From positions 372,001 through 436,000 of the forward strand of contig CBDCQY010000002.1 of assembly GCA_965220855.1 (NCBI GenBank): DNA of 64,000 nt, written 5' to 3'. The position numbers and the translations under genes were made by a program. This document shows positions 27,299 through 37,073 of the stretch, one piece after another. The first letter of the stretch is position 1, and each line of letters opens with the position of its first letter. Origin of the DNA: Bin95 sp965220855. Its GTDB lineage: Bacteria > Pseudomonadota > Alphaproteobacteria > Bin95. The notes beneath the pieces are model-generated. The model had not been told where the DNA came from. It ran no database searches and saw only the letters and a list, made by a program, of their open reading frames with translations.

Positions 27299-28157
27299 GG
27301 GCTGGGTGGCGGTCGCGATCGCGCCGGAGGGCGCCATCCTGGACGAGGCGATTGTCGCCGGCCTCGCGCGGCGGTTCAAGCCGGCGGCGGTGCGCCGGCT
27401 CGGGCCGGACGCGGTCGAACTCGCCGCGCCGTCGCCGGACGCCCGGCCGGGCGAGGCGGGCGAGGACGCGGGCTTCGACTGGGCCGTGCTGCCCGCCGAG
27501 GGGCGGCGAAAGCGCCTGCTGATCGCCGACATGGACTCGACCGTGCTGGTCGGCGAGACCCTGGACGAGCTGGCGGCCGAGGCCGGCCTCGGCCCGCGCG
27601 TCGCCGCGATCACGGCGCGAGCCATGAATGGCGAGCTCGACTTCGAGGAAGCGGTGCGCGAGCGGGTCGGGCTGCTGGCCGGGTTGCCGGCGACGGCGGT
27701 GGAGGCCGTGCTGGCGCGTCTCGCGCCCACGAGCGGGGCCGGCGCGCTGGTCGCGACCATGCGGCGGGCCGGCGCGCACACCATGCTGGTTTCCGGCGGC
27801 TTCACGCTCTTTGCCGATCCGGTCGGCGCGCGGCTCGGCTTCGACGAGGTGCTCGCCAACCGGCTGGAGCTTCGGGACGGGCGGCTGACCGGGCGCGTGC
27901 TGGAGCCGATCCTCGGCCGGGACGCCAAGCTCCGGGCGCTGGAGGAGCGCCGCCGCGCGCTCGGGCTGGCGGCGTCGGAGACGCTCGCGGTCGGCGACGG
28001 GGCCAACGACCTTGCCATGCTGGGCGCGGCCGGCTTGGGCGTCGCCTTCCGGGCGCGGCCGGCGGTGGCGCGGGCGGCGCGCATCCGCATCGAGCGCGCC
28101 GATCTTGCGGCCCTGCTCTATCTGCAGGGCTATCGGCGCGCCGACTTCGCGGCGTAG
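27297..28157 (+). CDS. serB: phosphoserine phosphatase
   Basis: 286 residues. Last step of serine synthesis; HAD superfamily. Nucleophile motif LLIADMDSTVLVGE with Asp78 and Asp80, motif II in MLVSGGFTLFAD, and GDGANDLAMLGAAGLGVAF as motif III. The N-terminal ~65 residues are an ACT-like extension. A strong GGGAGGTGG Shine-Dalgarno lies 4 bp upstream, inside miaA. Converges on ftsZ with an 18-bp gap. Confidence 0.96.
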   Translation: MGWVAVAIAPEGAILDEAIVAGLARRFKPAAVRRLGPDAVELAAPSPDARPGEAGEDAGFDWAVLPAEGRRKRLLIADMDSTVLVGETLDELAAEAGLGPRVAAITARAMNGELDFEEAVRERVGLLAGLPATAVEAVLARLAPTSGAGALVATMRRAGAHTMLVSGGFTLFADPVGARLGFDEVLANRLELRDGRLTGRVLEPILGRDAKLRALEERRRALGLAASETLAVGDGANDLAMLGAAGLGVAFRARPAVARAARIRIERADLAALLYLQGYRRADFAA

Positions 28158-28175
28158 GCCGCCGGCCGCCGGCGC

Positions 28176-29684
28176 TCAGTTGGCCTGGCGCTTCAGGAAG
28201 GCCGGGATATCCAGATTCTCCTCGTCCTCGGCCGGAGCCGCCGCGCCGCCGCCGATGCTCTGTTCCAGCACCGAAGGCTCCTGCGCCGCAGCGCCCTGGT
28301 CGCGGCCGAGAATGCCGGGCAAGCCGAACCAGGTGCGGCGGGGCGCGGCCGGCTGCGGGGCCGGGCGCGGCTGCGGGCCGGCGGTCGGCTGGGTGCGGAT
28401 CACGGGCGCCTTGCGCGGCGTGACGGCCTCTCTGGGCGCGAAGCCGTCGCCGGTTCCGGTGAGGCGCGGCGCGGCGGGGCGCGCCCGCTCGACGGCCTCG
28501 GCCGCCGCCTCCTCGGCCCGGTCTTCCCGGAGAGCGGCCGTCTGCGCGGCGGCCGCCGGTTCTGCGGCGGCCGGGGCCTCTTCTTCGCCGCCGGCGTCGT
28601 CCGCGTCGGACTCTGCCGCCGCCATCGCCGCCGCCTCCTCCTCCGCCGCAGCGGCGTTGTCCGCGACCAGCCGCACCGTTTCGATCGGCGCGGGGCGGGG
28701 CTGGGCATGGTTCTGGGCGTCGATGCCGGTGGCGACCACCGACACGCGCATCCTGCCCTCCATGGCCTCGTCGAGCGTCGAGCCGAAGATGATGTTGGCG
28801 TCGTTATCGACTTCCTTGCGGATGCGGTTGGCGGCTTCATCGACCTCCATCAGCCCCATGTCGAAACCGCCGGTGATGTTGATCAGCACCGCCTGCGCGC
28901 CGCACATGCTGGTGTCGTCGAGCAGCGGGTTCTCGATCGCGGCCTCGGCGGCGTCGATCGCCCGGGTCTCGCCCTGGGCCTCGCCGGTGCCCATCATGGC
29001 CTTGCCCATCTCGCGCATCACCGAGCGGATGTCGGCGAAGTCGAGATTGACCAGGCCGGGCTTGACCATCAGGTCGGTGACGCCGCGCACGCCCGAATGC
29101 AGCACATCGTCGGCCATCTGGAAGGCCTCGGCGAGCGTGGTGCGCGGGTCGGCGAGCTGGAACAGGTTCTGGTTGGGGATGATGATCAGCGTATCGACGA
29201 ACTTGGCCAGCTCCTCGATGCCCTTCTCGGCGGCGCGCATCCGCCGGGTGCCCTCGAAGGTGAAGGGCTTGGTGACCACGCCGACGGTCAGCACGCCGCG
29301 CTCGCGCGCCGCCCGCGCGATCACCGGGGCCGCGCCGGTGCCGGTGCCGCCGCCCATGCCGGCGGTGATGAACAGCATGTGGCTGCCGTCGATCTGCGCC
29401 ACGACCTCGTCGAGCGCCTCTTCCGCCGCCGAGCGCCCGATATCCGGCTCCGCGCCGGCGCCCAGGCCGTTGGTGAGATTGGCGCCGAGCCGGATGCGGT
29501 TGGGCGCGTCGGAGAGGCCGAGCGCCTGCGCATCGGTGTTGGCGACCAGGAACTCCACGCCCTGAAGCTCGGAGCGGATCATGTTGTTGACGGCGTTGCC
29601 GCCGGCGCCGCCGACCCCGATGACGGTGATCCTGGGTCTCATTTCGGCGTAGTCGGCCGTTGGATGGAGGGTCAGCCTGTTCAT
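28176..29684 (-). CDS. ftsZ: cell division protein FtsZ
   Basis: 502 residues. Tubulin-like GTPase forming the Z ring. GTP signature GGGTGTG at 111-117, T7 loop NLDFADIRSVM, a long Ala/Pro/Glu-rich linker (~335-480) typical of alphaproteobacteria, and the conserved C-terminal peptide ENLDIPAFLKRQ that binds FtsA. AGGAG lies 9 bp before the ATG. Last gene of the dcw cluster; lpxC, often next in proteobacteria, is replaced by convergent serB. Confidence 0.98.
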   Translation of the reverse strand: MNRLTLHPTADYAEMRPRITVIGVGGAGGNAVNNMIRSELQGVEFLVANTDAQALGLSDAPNRIRLGANLTNGLGAGAEPDIGRSAAEEALDEVVAQIDGSHMLFITAGMGGGTGTGAAPVIARAARERGVLTVGVVTKPFTFEGTRRMRAAEKGIEELAKFVDTLIIIPNQNLFQLADPRTTLAEAFQMADDVLHSGVRGVTDLMVKPGLVNLDFADIRSVMREMGKAMMGTGEAQGETRAIDAAEAAIENPLLDDTSMCGAQAVLINITGGFDMGLMEVDEAANRIRKEVDNDANIIFGSTLDEAMEGRMRVSVVATGIDAQNHAQPRPAPIETVRLVADNAAAAEEEAAAMAAAESDADDAGGEEEAPAAAEPAAAAQTAALREDRAEEAAAEAVERARPAAPRLTGTGDGFAPREAVTPRKAPVIRTQPTAGPQPRPAPQPAAPRRTWFGLPGILGRDQGAAAQEPSVLEQSIGGGAAAPAEDEENLDIPAFLKRQAN

Positions 29685-29733
29685 CGGGATGCTCCTGTTC
29701 GTGTGCTGCGGTGTCTCATGGGGAAGGTGCGGA

Positions 29734-30966
29734 TCAGATGCGCTCGCGCATCCAGGCGCCGACGCGGCCGAGCAGAAGGCCCGCTCTGAGGCCGAGCGGC
29801 GGCGAGGCGAGGGAGAGGTCGGTCTCGTCGGTGGCGGCGTGGATCAGCAGGCCGGCGCAGGCGGCGTAGGCGGGGCCCGCGCGCGACTCGGCGATGCGGA
29901 AGGCGGGGCCGAGCATTCCGGGGCGGACCTGGCGCTCCAGGATGAGCTCGCCGAGCCGCTCGGCGCCGACCAGCTGGCTGGCGCCGCCGGCCAGCACCAC
30001 CCGCCGACCGGCCTCGCGCCGCGCATAGGTCTCGTCCAGCCGCGCCCGCACGCGCTCGAAGGTCTGCTCCATGCGCGGGGTCACGATCTGGGGGAGATAG
30101 GGCGGCTCGGGCTCGCGGCTGCCGGGCTCGAAGGGAGGCATATGCCCGCCGGCGGGCGCGGTCTCGTCGAGCGAGCCGCTCAGGCAGCTCGCATCCTTGA
30201 CCTTGACCTCCTCCGCCGACCGGAAGCCGAGCGAGAAGGCGTAGGCGATGTCCTCGGTCAGCCGCTTGCCGCCCTTCCGGAGCACGTCCACGAAGGTGAG
30301 GCCGCGGCTGCCGAAGACCGCCATGCCGGTGGTGCCGCCGCCCATATCGACCACGGCGATGCCGAGTTCGCGATCCTCGCGCTTCAGCAGCGCCAGGCCG
30401 GCGGCGTAGGGCGAGGGCAGGATGGCCGCGACCTCGACATGGGCCGCCTTGACGCAGGATTCGAGATTGGCGATCGGCCCGGCCTCGGCCGTGACCGCAT
30501 GGAGGTCGATGCCGAGGCGCGACCCGTACATGCCGATCGCGTTCTCCACGCCGGGCGCGCCATCGACGATATAGTCCAGCGTGCGGACCAGCAGCAGGCG
30601 GCGATTGGCGGTGTCGATGCGCGCGCGGGCGGCCTGCTGCACGTTGCGGATGTCCGCCGGCAGGATTTTCGGGCCGGCCACGGGCAGTTCGAGGCGGATG
30701 CGCTGGCTGGCCGGCCGCCCGCCGCTGGTGGCGACATGGATGCGCTCCACCTCGGCCCCGGCCATGCGTTCCGCCTGGGCGATCGCCGTGGCGATGGCCT
30801 CGCTGGCGGCGGGGATGTCGGTCACCGCGCCCTCGACGATGCCGCGCGAGGCGCGGTCGCCGATGCCGAGCACCTCGTAGCCGCCATCCTCCTCGACCTT
30901 GCCGATGAAGCAGCAGACCTTGGTGCTGCCGACATCGAGCGCTGCAATGATGTTTCCCCGAGCCAT
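29734..30966 (-). CDS. ftsA: cell division protein FtsA
   Basis: 410 residues. Actin-like ATPase that tethers FtsZ to the membrane. IAALDVGSTKVCCFIG phosphate-1 motif, VVDMGGGTTGMAVF phosphate-2 motif and LAGGASQLVGAE adenosine motif. C-terminal amphipathic segment GRVGAWMRERI for membrane binding. 4 bp after ftsQ and 49 bp before ftsZ, the widest gap in the lower dcw cluster. Confidence 0.97.
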   Translation of the reverse strand: MARGNIIAALDVGSTKVCCFIGKVEEDGGYEVLGIGDRASRGIVEGAVTDIPAASEAIATAIAQAERMAGAEVERIHVATSGGRPASQRIRLELPVAGPKILPADIRNVQQAARARIDTANRRLLLVRTLDYIVDGAPGVENAIGMYGSRLGIDLHAVTAEAGPIANLESCVKAAHVEVAAILPSPYAAGLALLKREDRELGIAVVDMGGGTTGMAVFGSRGLTFVDVLRKGGKRLTEDIAYAFSLGFRSAEEVKVKDASCLSGSLDETAPAGGHMPPFEPGSREPEPPYLPQIVTPRMEQTFERVRARLDETYARREAGRRVVLAGGASQLVGAERLGELILERQVRPGMLGPAFRIAESRAGPAYAACAGLLIHAATDETDLSLASPPLGLRAGLLLGRVGAWMRERI

Positions 30967-30970
30967 CGGT

Positions 30971-31744
30971 TCAGCTCCGTTCCCCGGCTTCGTTCCCGGC
31001 CATGCGCAGCACCATCCGATCCCGGAAGCGCATGTCGATCAGCGCGACCTCGCCGTCCAGCAGCCGGCGCTCGCGGTCGATCTGCGCCAGGCGGGTCCAG
31101 GCGGCGGCCGCCTCTTCCTCCGGCAGGCGGACCTCGATCCGCCAGTCGAGATGGACGTTCCAGCGCCGCCCCGACACATGCGAAAGCCCGGTGATGCGCC
31201 GGGCGATGTCCGGCTCGCGGCGCAGCATGGCGAGCATGGCGGGCGCTTCCTCGGGCGCGCGCGCGCCCCGGATCACCGGCAGATGGGCGTGCTGCTTCGG
31301 GTCGGCGCCGGCGATCGGCCGGCCGCGGCCGTCGATCACCGCAAAGTCCGCGCCGCGATCCCAGACCGCCAGCGTCTCGCGCTCGACCAGGCGCACCACC
31401 AGCAGGTTCGGCAGGGCGCGCTCGACCTCGGCCTCTCGCACCCAGGGCAGCGCCTCGATGCGCTCGCGCGCGCCGCGAATATCGACCGCCAGGATGGGCG
31501 CGCCGGCGGTGGCCCCGAGCGCGCTGCGCACATCGCTCGCCGGGGTGCGCTCGCGCCCCACCACCACCACCTCGCCGACGGCGAAGCCCGCCCGGACCGA
31601 GAGCGCGAGGCCGCGCTCGACCAGCCGGTCGGCCTGGCGCGCCGCCCAGCCGGTCTCGACCGCGAGCGCCCCGGCGCCGCAAAGCAGCGCCAGCGCGAGG
31701 CCCAGCAGGCGCGAGCGGCGGAAGAGGGCGCTCACGAGCCGCAT
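30971..31744 (-). CDS. ftsQ: cell division protein FtsQ
   Basis: 257 residues. Bitopic division protein linking FtsB/FtsL to the ring. Short cytoplasmic start, one transmembrane helix (~12-30), then a POTRA domain (VGEVVVVGRERTPASDV ... LPWVREAEVERALPNLLVVRLVE) and the beta domain. At the short end for the family. Overlaps ddl by 13 bp. Confidence 0.93.
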   Translation of the reverse strand: MRLVSALFRRSRLLGLALALLCGAGALAVETGWAARQADRLVERGLALSVRAGFAVGEVVVVGRERTPASDVRSALGATAGAPILAVDIRGARERIEALPWVREAEVERALPNLLVVRLVERETLAVWDRGADFAVIDGRGRPIAGADPKQHAHLPVIRGARAPEEAPAMLAMLRREPDIARRITGLSHVSGRRWNVHLDWRIEVRLPEEEAAAAWTRLAQIDRERRLLDGEVALIDMRFRDRMVLRMAGNEAGERS

Positions 31745-32631
31745 CGCGCCGCCTCCGTCATCAGTTTCACCAGACTCGGAAAATCGATGCCCGCATGGGC
31801 CGCGATCTCCGGCACCAGCGACAGCGGCGTCATGCCCGGCTGGGTGTTGACCTCCAGCAGGTAGAGCGCGCCCCGGCTGTCGTCATAGCGGAAGTCGGCG
31901 CGCGTCACCGACCGGCAGCCGAGCGCGGCGTGCGCGCGTTCGGCGAAGTCGCGGGCGAGCGCCTCGACGCCGGCGTCGATGGGCGCGGGGATCAGATGGT
32001 CGGCGCGCGCCTCGGTATATTTGGTGTCATAGTCGTAGAAGCCCCGGTAGGGACGGATTTCCAGCACGCCGAGCGCCCGCCCGTCCTGCACGGCGACGGT
32101 CAGTTCGCGCCCCGGAATGTAGCGCTCGACCAGCACCCGCTCGCCGAAGGGCCAGGAGGCTTCCGTCAGCGGGGCGGTGTTGGAGCCTTCCTCCACGATG
32201 ACGACGCCGACGCTGGAGCCTTCCGCGACGGGCTTCAGCACATAGGGCGGCGGCATGGTGTCGTGGGCGGCCGCCAGCGGCGCGACCGCGCCCTCCGGCA
32301 CCGCGATGCCGGCGGCCCGGAACACCGCCTTGGCCGCCGCCTTGTCCATGGCGAGCGCGGAGGCGCCGACGCCGGAATGGGTGTAGGGGATGCCCATCAG
32401 CTCCAGCAGCCCCTGGATGCAGCCGTCCTCGCCGAAGCGCCCGTGCAGCGCGTTGAAGACGGCGTCGGGCGGCGGCGTCAGCCGCGCGGCGAGCGCGGCG
32501 ATGTCGGCCCCGACATCGATCGGATCGACCGCATAGCCGAGCTTGTCCATCGCCTCGCACACCGCCCGCCCGGTGGTCAGCGAGACCTCGCGCTCGGCCG
32601 AAACGCCGCCCATCAGCACCGCGACCCGCAT
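31732..32631 (-). CDS. ddl: D-alanine--D-alanine ligase
   Basis: 299 residues. Makes the D-Ala-D-Ala dipeptide for MurF. ATP-grasp fold with VLMGGVSAEREVSLTTGRAV at the N-terminus, VLKPVAEGSSVGV, and EVNTQPGMTPLSLVPEIAAH near the end. ATG 32631 shares its A with the murB stop (TGATG); a GTG one codon earlier is possible. DdlB type by position in the dcw cluster. Confidence 0.97.
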   Translation of the reverse strand: MRVAVLMGGVSAEREVSLTTGRAVCEAMDKLGYAVDPIDVGADIAALAARLTPPPDAVFNALHGRFGEDGCIQGLLELMGIPYTHSGVGASALAMDKAAAKAVFRAAGIAVPEGAVAPLAAAHDTMPPPYVLKPVAEGSSVGVVIVEEGSNTAPLTEASWPFGERVLVERYIPGRELTVAVQDGRALGVLEIRPYRGFYDYDTKYTEARADHLIPAPIDAGVEALARDFAERAHAALGCRSVTRADFRYDDSRGALYLLEVNTQPGMTPLSLVPEIAAHAGIDFPSLVKLMTEAARCGS

Positions 32632-33533
32632 CACGAAGCGCCCTCCCGCCGGCGGCCGAAGCGCTCGATCTCCCAGTCCAGGCGGACGCCGGCGCTCGCC
32701 AGCACCCGGTCGCGCAGCGTCTCGCCCAGATCCTCCAGCTCGGCCGCCGTCGCCGCGCCGGTATTGACCAGGAAGTTGCAATGCCGCTCGGAGACCATCG
32801 CGCCGCCGAGCTTCAGGCCCCGGCAGCCGGCCCGGTCGATCAGCTCCCAGGCTTTGGCGCCGGGCGGATTGCGGAAGGTCGAGCCGCCGGTGCGCGAGCG
32901 GATCGGCTGGCTCGCCTCGCGCGCGGCGGCGATCTCGGCCATCCGGGCGCGCACGGCCTCCGGCGCCTCCGGCGCGCCCCGGAAGCGCGCGGAGAGGAAG
33001 ACCGGGCCCTTCGCCAGCGCATGGCCGCGATAGCGGAAGCCGAAATCCGCCGCCGCGAGCCGCAGCGTCGCGCCGCTGCGGTCCATCGCCTCGGCGTCGA
33101 GCAGCGCATCGGCGGTCTCGCGACCGTAGGCCCCGGCGTTCATGGCGAGCGCGCCGCCCACCGTGCCCGGAATGCCGGAGAGGAACTCCAGCCCGCCGAG
33201 GCCGGCCTCGGCCGCCGCCCGCGCGACATGGACCGAGAGCGCCGCCGCGCCGGCGACCACCGTGTCGTCTTCTACCCGGATGTCGGCGAAGCCGCGCCCC
33301 AGGCGCAGCACCAGCCCCTCGATGCCGCCGTCGCGCACCAGCGCATTGGAGGCGACGCCCAGCACCGTCAGCCCCATCTCCTCGGGCAGTCCCGCCAGCA
33401 GCGCCCGGAGGTCGTCCCGATCCACCGGCCGGGCCATGATCTCCGCCGGGCCGCCGACGCCGAACCAGGTGATGCGGTCGAGCGGCGCGCCCCGCGTCAG
33501 GCGGCCGCGAATGCAGGGCAGAGGGCGGCTCAC
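32631..33533 (-). CDS. murB: UDP-N-acetylenolpyruvoylglucosamine reductase
   Basis: 300 residues. FAD/NADPH enzyme making UDP-MurNAc. WFGVGGPAEIM and LGVASNALVRDGG flavin-binding segments, SGIPGTVGGALAMNAGAYG, the catalytic Ser in RTGGSTFRNP and a Glu in the C-terminal domain. GTG at 33533 overlaps the murC stop (GTGA); longer in-frame extension lies inside murC and is rejected. Confidence 0.96.
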   Translation of the reverse strand: MSRPLPCIRGRLTRGAPLDRITWFGVGGPAEIMARPVDRDDLRALLAGLPEEMGLTVLGVASNALVRDGGIEGLVLRLGRGFADIRVEDDTVVAGAAALSVHVARAAAEAGLGGLEFLSGIPGTVGGALAMNAGAYGRETADALLDAEAMDRSGATLRLAAADFGFRYRGHALAKGPVFLSARFRGAPEAPEAVRARMAEIAAAREASQPIRSRTGGSTFRNPPGAKAWELIDRAGCRGLKLGGAMVSERHCNFLVNTGAATAAELEDLGETLRDRVLASAGVRLDWEIERFGRRREGAS

Positions 33534-34915
33534 GACCGGCCCTCCCGGAGCGCGGCCGGCAGGGCGTGCGCCCAGGCGGTGATCGAGCCGGCGCCGAGGC
33601 ACACGATGGTGTCACCGGGCGCGGCCCAGGCGGCGGCCCGCTCCACCAGCTCCGGCAGGCCGTCGATGGGCGCGATGTCGGGATGTCCGCCGGCGCGGGC
33701 CGCCGCCACCAGCGTGTCGCGGTCGGCGCCCGCGATGGGAGCCTCGCCGGCGGCATAGACCGGCGCGACCAGCACCTTGTCCGCCTGGCCGAAGCAGCCG
33801 GCGAAGTCCGCCAGCAGCGCGTGCAGCCGGCTGTAGCGGTGCGGCTGCATCACCGCCATGACGCGGCCCCGGCCGGCGAGGCGCGCGGTGGCGAGCACGG
33901 CGCGGATCTCGGTCGGATGGTGGCCGTAATCGTCGATGATGCGCACGCCGCCCACCTCTCCGGCGAGGCTGAAGCGCCGCTCCACGCCCCGGAAGCCGGC
34001 CAGCGCCCGGCGGACGGCCTCCTCCGGCAGGCCCAGCAGATGCGCCACCGCCACGGCCGCGAGCGCATTCTGCGCGTTGTGGCGGCCGGGAACGCCGATC
34101 TCCAGCGCCTCGATCTCGAGCGCGCCCGAGACGTCGAGCCGGCTGCCGTCCGGGCCGAGCCGGAGCCGCTCGCCCCGGACCTCGGCGGCGGGCGCGAAGC
34201 CGTAGCCGAGCGTGCGCCGGCGGCAGCCCGCCGCCAGCTTCGCCGCGCCCGGATCGTCCGCCGACAGCACCGCCGCGCCGAAGGGCGGCGGCGCATCCGC
34301 GAAGCGCGCGAAACAGGCCTCCAGCTCCGCCAGGTCGCGGTAATGCTCCAGATGCTCGGCCTCGATGTTGGTCACCACCGCGATCGTCGCCGGCAGGTTG
34401 AGGAAGGAGCGGTCGCTCTCGTCGGCCTCCAGCACGATCCAGGGGCCGCGCCCGAGGCGGACGTTGGAGCCGACCCCGTTCAGCACGCCGCCATTGACCA
34501 CTGTGGGGTCCAGCCCGCCGGCCTCCAGCACGGCCGCGATCATCGCCGTGGTGGTGGTCTTGCCATGCGTGCCCGAAACCGCGATCGGCCAGGCCAGCGC
34601 GGCGAGCGCCGCCAGCGCCTCGGAGCGGTGCAGCACCGGCAGGCCGCGCCGCCGCGCCTCCAGGCGCTCGGGATTGTCTTCCGGCACCGCGGTCGAGACC
34701 ACGACCGCCGCCGCCGCCCCCAGATTGCCGGCGTCATGGCCGATCCGCACCGGCAGGCCGAGCGCCTCCAGGCGCGCCGTGTTGGCGCTCGGGGCGGCGT
34801 CGCTGCCGCCGACGGCGCAGCCGAGCCGGTGCAGCAGCTCCGCCACGCCGCTCATGCCGATGCCGCCGATGCCGACGAAATGCAGCGGGCCGAAGGGCAG
34901 GGGGAGCGGCCTCAT
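33530..34915 (-). CDS. murC: UDP-N-acetylmuramate--L-alanine ligase
   Basis: 461 residues. Adds the first stem amino acid. N-terminal HFVGIGGIGMSGVAELL, ATP-binding SGTHGKTTTTAMIA (~105), EADESDRSFL, and DDYGHHPTEIRAVL with QPHRYSR. Overlaps murG stop by ATGA and murB start by GTGA. Confidence 0.97.
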   Translation of the reverse strand: MRPLPLPFGPLHFVGIGGIGMSGVAELLHRLGCAVGGSDAAPSANTARLEALGLPVRIGHDAGNLGAAAAVVVSTAVPEDNPERLEARRRGLPVLHRSEALAALAALAWPIAVSGTHGKTTTTAMIAAVLEAGGLDPTVVNGGVLNGVGSNVRLGRGPWIVLEADESDRSFLNLPATIAVVTNIEAEHLEHYRDLAELEACFARFADAPPPFGAAVLSADDPGAAKLAAGCRRRTLGYGFAPAAEVRGERLRLGPDGSRLDVSGALEIEALEIGVPGRHNAQNALAAVAVAHLLGLPEEAVRRALAGFRGVERRFSLAGEVGGVRIIDDYGHHPTEIRAVLATARLAGRGRVMAVMQPHRYSRLHALLADFAGCFGQADKVLVAPVYAAGEAPIAGADRDTLVAAARAGGHPDIAPIDGLPELVERAAAWAAPGDTIVCLGAGSITAWAHALPAALREGRS

Positions 34916-35949
34916 GGCGCGGCCCGCCCGGCGGCGTCGAGCACGAAATCGGCCAGAGCGTCCGCCGCCTGCGGCCGCCCGCCGCGCCCGGCCGCGGCCG
35001 CCGCCGCCGCCAGGCCCTCGGGGTCGTCGAGGCGCGCCTCCACCAGCTCGCGCACGCGGGCGGCGGTGAAGTCGGACTCGGGCAGCAGCCAGCCGCCGCC
35101 CGCCTCGGTCGCCGAGCGGGCGTTGACGCTCTGATGGTCGTCCATGGCGTGGGGGTAGGGGACCAGGATCGCCGGCCGTCCGGCCGCGGCGAGTTCCGCC
35201 ACCGTGGAGGCGCCCGCCCTGGCGATGACCAGATGCGCCTCGGCGAGCGCGTCCGCCATATCCTCGATGAACGGCTCCAGCCGCGCCTCGACGCCGGCCG
35301 CCAGATAGGCCGCTCGCGCCGCTTCCAGGTCTTCCGGGCGGCATTGCTGGCGCACGGTCAGCCGTCCCGCGAGCGGCGCCAGCGCCTCCGGCAGCACGGC
35401 GGAGAACACATGCGCGCCCTGGCTGCCGCCGAAGACCAGCAGGCGCAGCTTCTCGCCGGCCGCCGGCGGGCGATACGGCCGCTCCGCCAGCGCCGCGATC
35501 TCCGGGCGCACCGGATTGCCGACGAAGCGCTCGCCGAGACCCGGAAAGCCGCCCGCGACCCGCACCCGGCCGCGCGCCAGCAGCCGGTTGGCGCGTCCGA
35601 GCACGGCGTTCTGCTCATGCAGCACGGTCGCGAGCCCCAGCCAGCGCGCCGCCAGCACGGTCGGCGCGGAGGGATAGCCGCCGAAGCCCACCACGGCGCG
35701 CGCGCCGGCGCGGCGCAGCACCCGGCGCGCGTCCAGCACGCCGAGCGCCAGGCAGGCGAGGCCGCGCAGGCTGCGGGGCGCGGCCGCGCGGATGATGTGC
35801 GCCGGCGCATCCCCGGCGAAGGCCGCGCCGCGCCGGTCGGTCACTGCGATCACCGGCTCGCCGCGCGCCTTGAGGCAGGCGGCGAAGGCGCGGGCGGGAA
35901 ACATGTGGCCCCCGGAGCCGCCGGCGGCGATGGCGATCGGCCCGGCCAT
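34912..35949 (-). CDS. murG: MurG N-acetylglucosaminyltransferase (lipid II synthesis)
   Basis: 345 residues. Peripheral membrane GT-B enzyme that converts lipid I to lipid II. IAAGGSGGHMFPA glycine-rich loop, VGFGGYPSAPT, LHEQNAVLGRANR, FGGSQGAHVFS and ARAGASTVAELAAAGRPAILVPYPHAMDDHQ pattern (seen as ARAGASTVAEL then DDHQ). ATG shares one base with the ftsW stop (TGATG). Confidence 0.97.
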   Translation of the reverse strand: MAGPIAIAAGGSGGHMFPARAFAACLKARGEPVIAVTDRRGAAFAGDAPAHIIRAAAPRSLRGLACLALGVLDARRVLRRAGARAVVGFGGYPSAPTVLAARWLGLATVLHEQNAVLGRANRLLARGRVRVAGGFPGLGERFVGNPVRPEIAALAERPYRPPAAGEKLRLLVFGGSQGAHVFSAVLPEALAPLAGRLTVRQQCRPEDLEAARAAYLAAGVEARLEPFIEDMADALAEAHLVIARAGASTVAELAAAGRPAILVPYPHAMDDHQSVNARSATEAGGGWLLPESDFTAARVRELVEARLDDPEGLAAAAAAAGRGGRPQAADALADFVLDAAGRAAP

Positions 35950-37073
35950 CACAGCACCTCCGCCTGCCCGTCGCGGCGCCGGTTGAGCGCCAGCACCAGG
36001 CCGAGCGAGATCGAGGCCGACATCAGCGCCGAGCCGCCATAGCTGAGGAAGGGCAGGGTCATGCCCTTGGTCGGGATCAGCTCCAGGGCCGAGGCCATGT
36101 TGATGAACGCCTGCAGGCCGAAGCTCGCGAGCAGGCCGGTGACCGCCAGGAAGACGAACAGATTTTCCTCGGCCATCAGCCGCACCGCGCCGCGACACAC
36201 GATCAGCCCGTAAAGCGCGATCACCGCCAGGCACACCAGAATGCCGAACTCTTCGCCCAGCACCGGGAAGATGAAGTCCGCATGGGCGTCCGGCAGGGTC
36301 TGCTTGACCGCGCCTTCGCCGGGTCCCCGCCCCACCAGGCCGCCCTCGCGGAAGGAGAGCAGCGAGCGGCCGATCTGATAGCGGTCGCTGCCGCCGTCGC
36401 CGAGAAAGGCGTCGATGCGCGCCGCGACATGAGAGAAGCCGAAATAGCTGCCGACGCCGACGCCGGCAGCCAGCAGACAGACCAGCCCGAGCGCCGGCAG
36501 CGACATGCCGGCCACGATGAACTGCCCGAACCAGACCGCGACGATCATGAAGGTCATGCCCACATCCGGCTGCGCCAGCAGCAGCGCCGCCACGGCCGCC
36601 AGGAGCCCGGCCGCGACCCAGTGCCCGCGCGACCCCTCCGCGATGCGGTAGCGCGCGAACAGCCAGGCGGAGACCACCGCCATGCCGGGCTTCAGGAACT
36701 CCGAGGGCTGCAGGCTGGCGAAGCCGAACGAGAGCCAGCGCTGCGCGCCCTTGGCCTCGGAGCCGACGAACAGCGTCGCCAGGGTGAGCAGGAAGGCGCC
36801 GGCGCAGATCAGCACGCCGGCCTGCAGCACCTGGGTCGGATTCAGCAGGGCACAGCCGACCAGCAGCGCCAGCGCGGGCGGCAGGAACAGCAGATGCTTC
36901 AGCAGGAAATGGAAGCGCGGGTCGCCGTTCAGCTCCGCGACCGCCGGCCCGGCGCTGGCGATCAGCACCACGCCGAAGACGATCAGCGCGGAGACGGCGC
37001 CGAGCGTCACCCGATCGACCGTCCAGGTCCATTGCGCAATCCAGCTGCGGTCGGTGCGCGGCAGCAGCTTCAT
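35949..37073 (-). CDS. ftsW: FtsW, SEDS lipid II polymerase of the divisome
   Basis: 374 residues, ~10 membrane helices. SEDS glycosyltransferase working with FtsI. Signature loop GRGPGEGAVKQTLPDAHADF and GEEFGILVCL, then QAFINMASALELIPTKGMTLPFLSYGGSA at the end (key segments PTKGMTLPFLSYGGSA). Catalytic Asp lies in the DAHADF loop. ATGA overlap with murD. Confidence 0.96.
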   Translation of the reverse strand: MKLLPRTDRSWIAQWTWTVDRVTLGAVSALIVFGVVLIASAGPAVAELNGDPRFHFLLKHLLFLPPALALLVGCALLNPTQVLQAGVLICAGAFLLTLATLFVGSEAKGAQRWLSFGFASLQPSEFLKPGMAVVSAWLFARYRIAEGSRGHWVAAGLLAAVAALLLAQPDVGMTFMIVAVWFGQFIVAGMSLPALGLVCLLAAGVGVGSYFGFSHVAARIDAFLGDGGSDRYQIGRSLLSFREGGLVGRGPGEGAVKQTLPDAHADFIFPVLGEEFGILVCLAVIALYGLIVCRGAVRLMAEENLFVFLAVTGLLASFGLQAFINMASALELIPTKGMTLPFLSYGGSALMSASISLGLVLALNRRRDGQAEVL

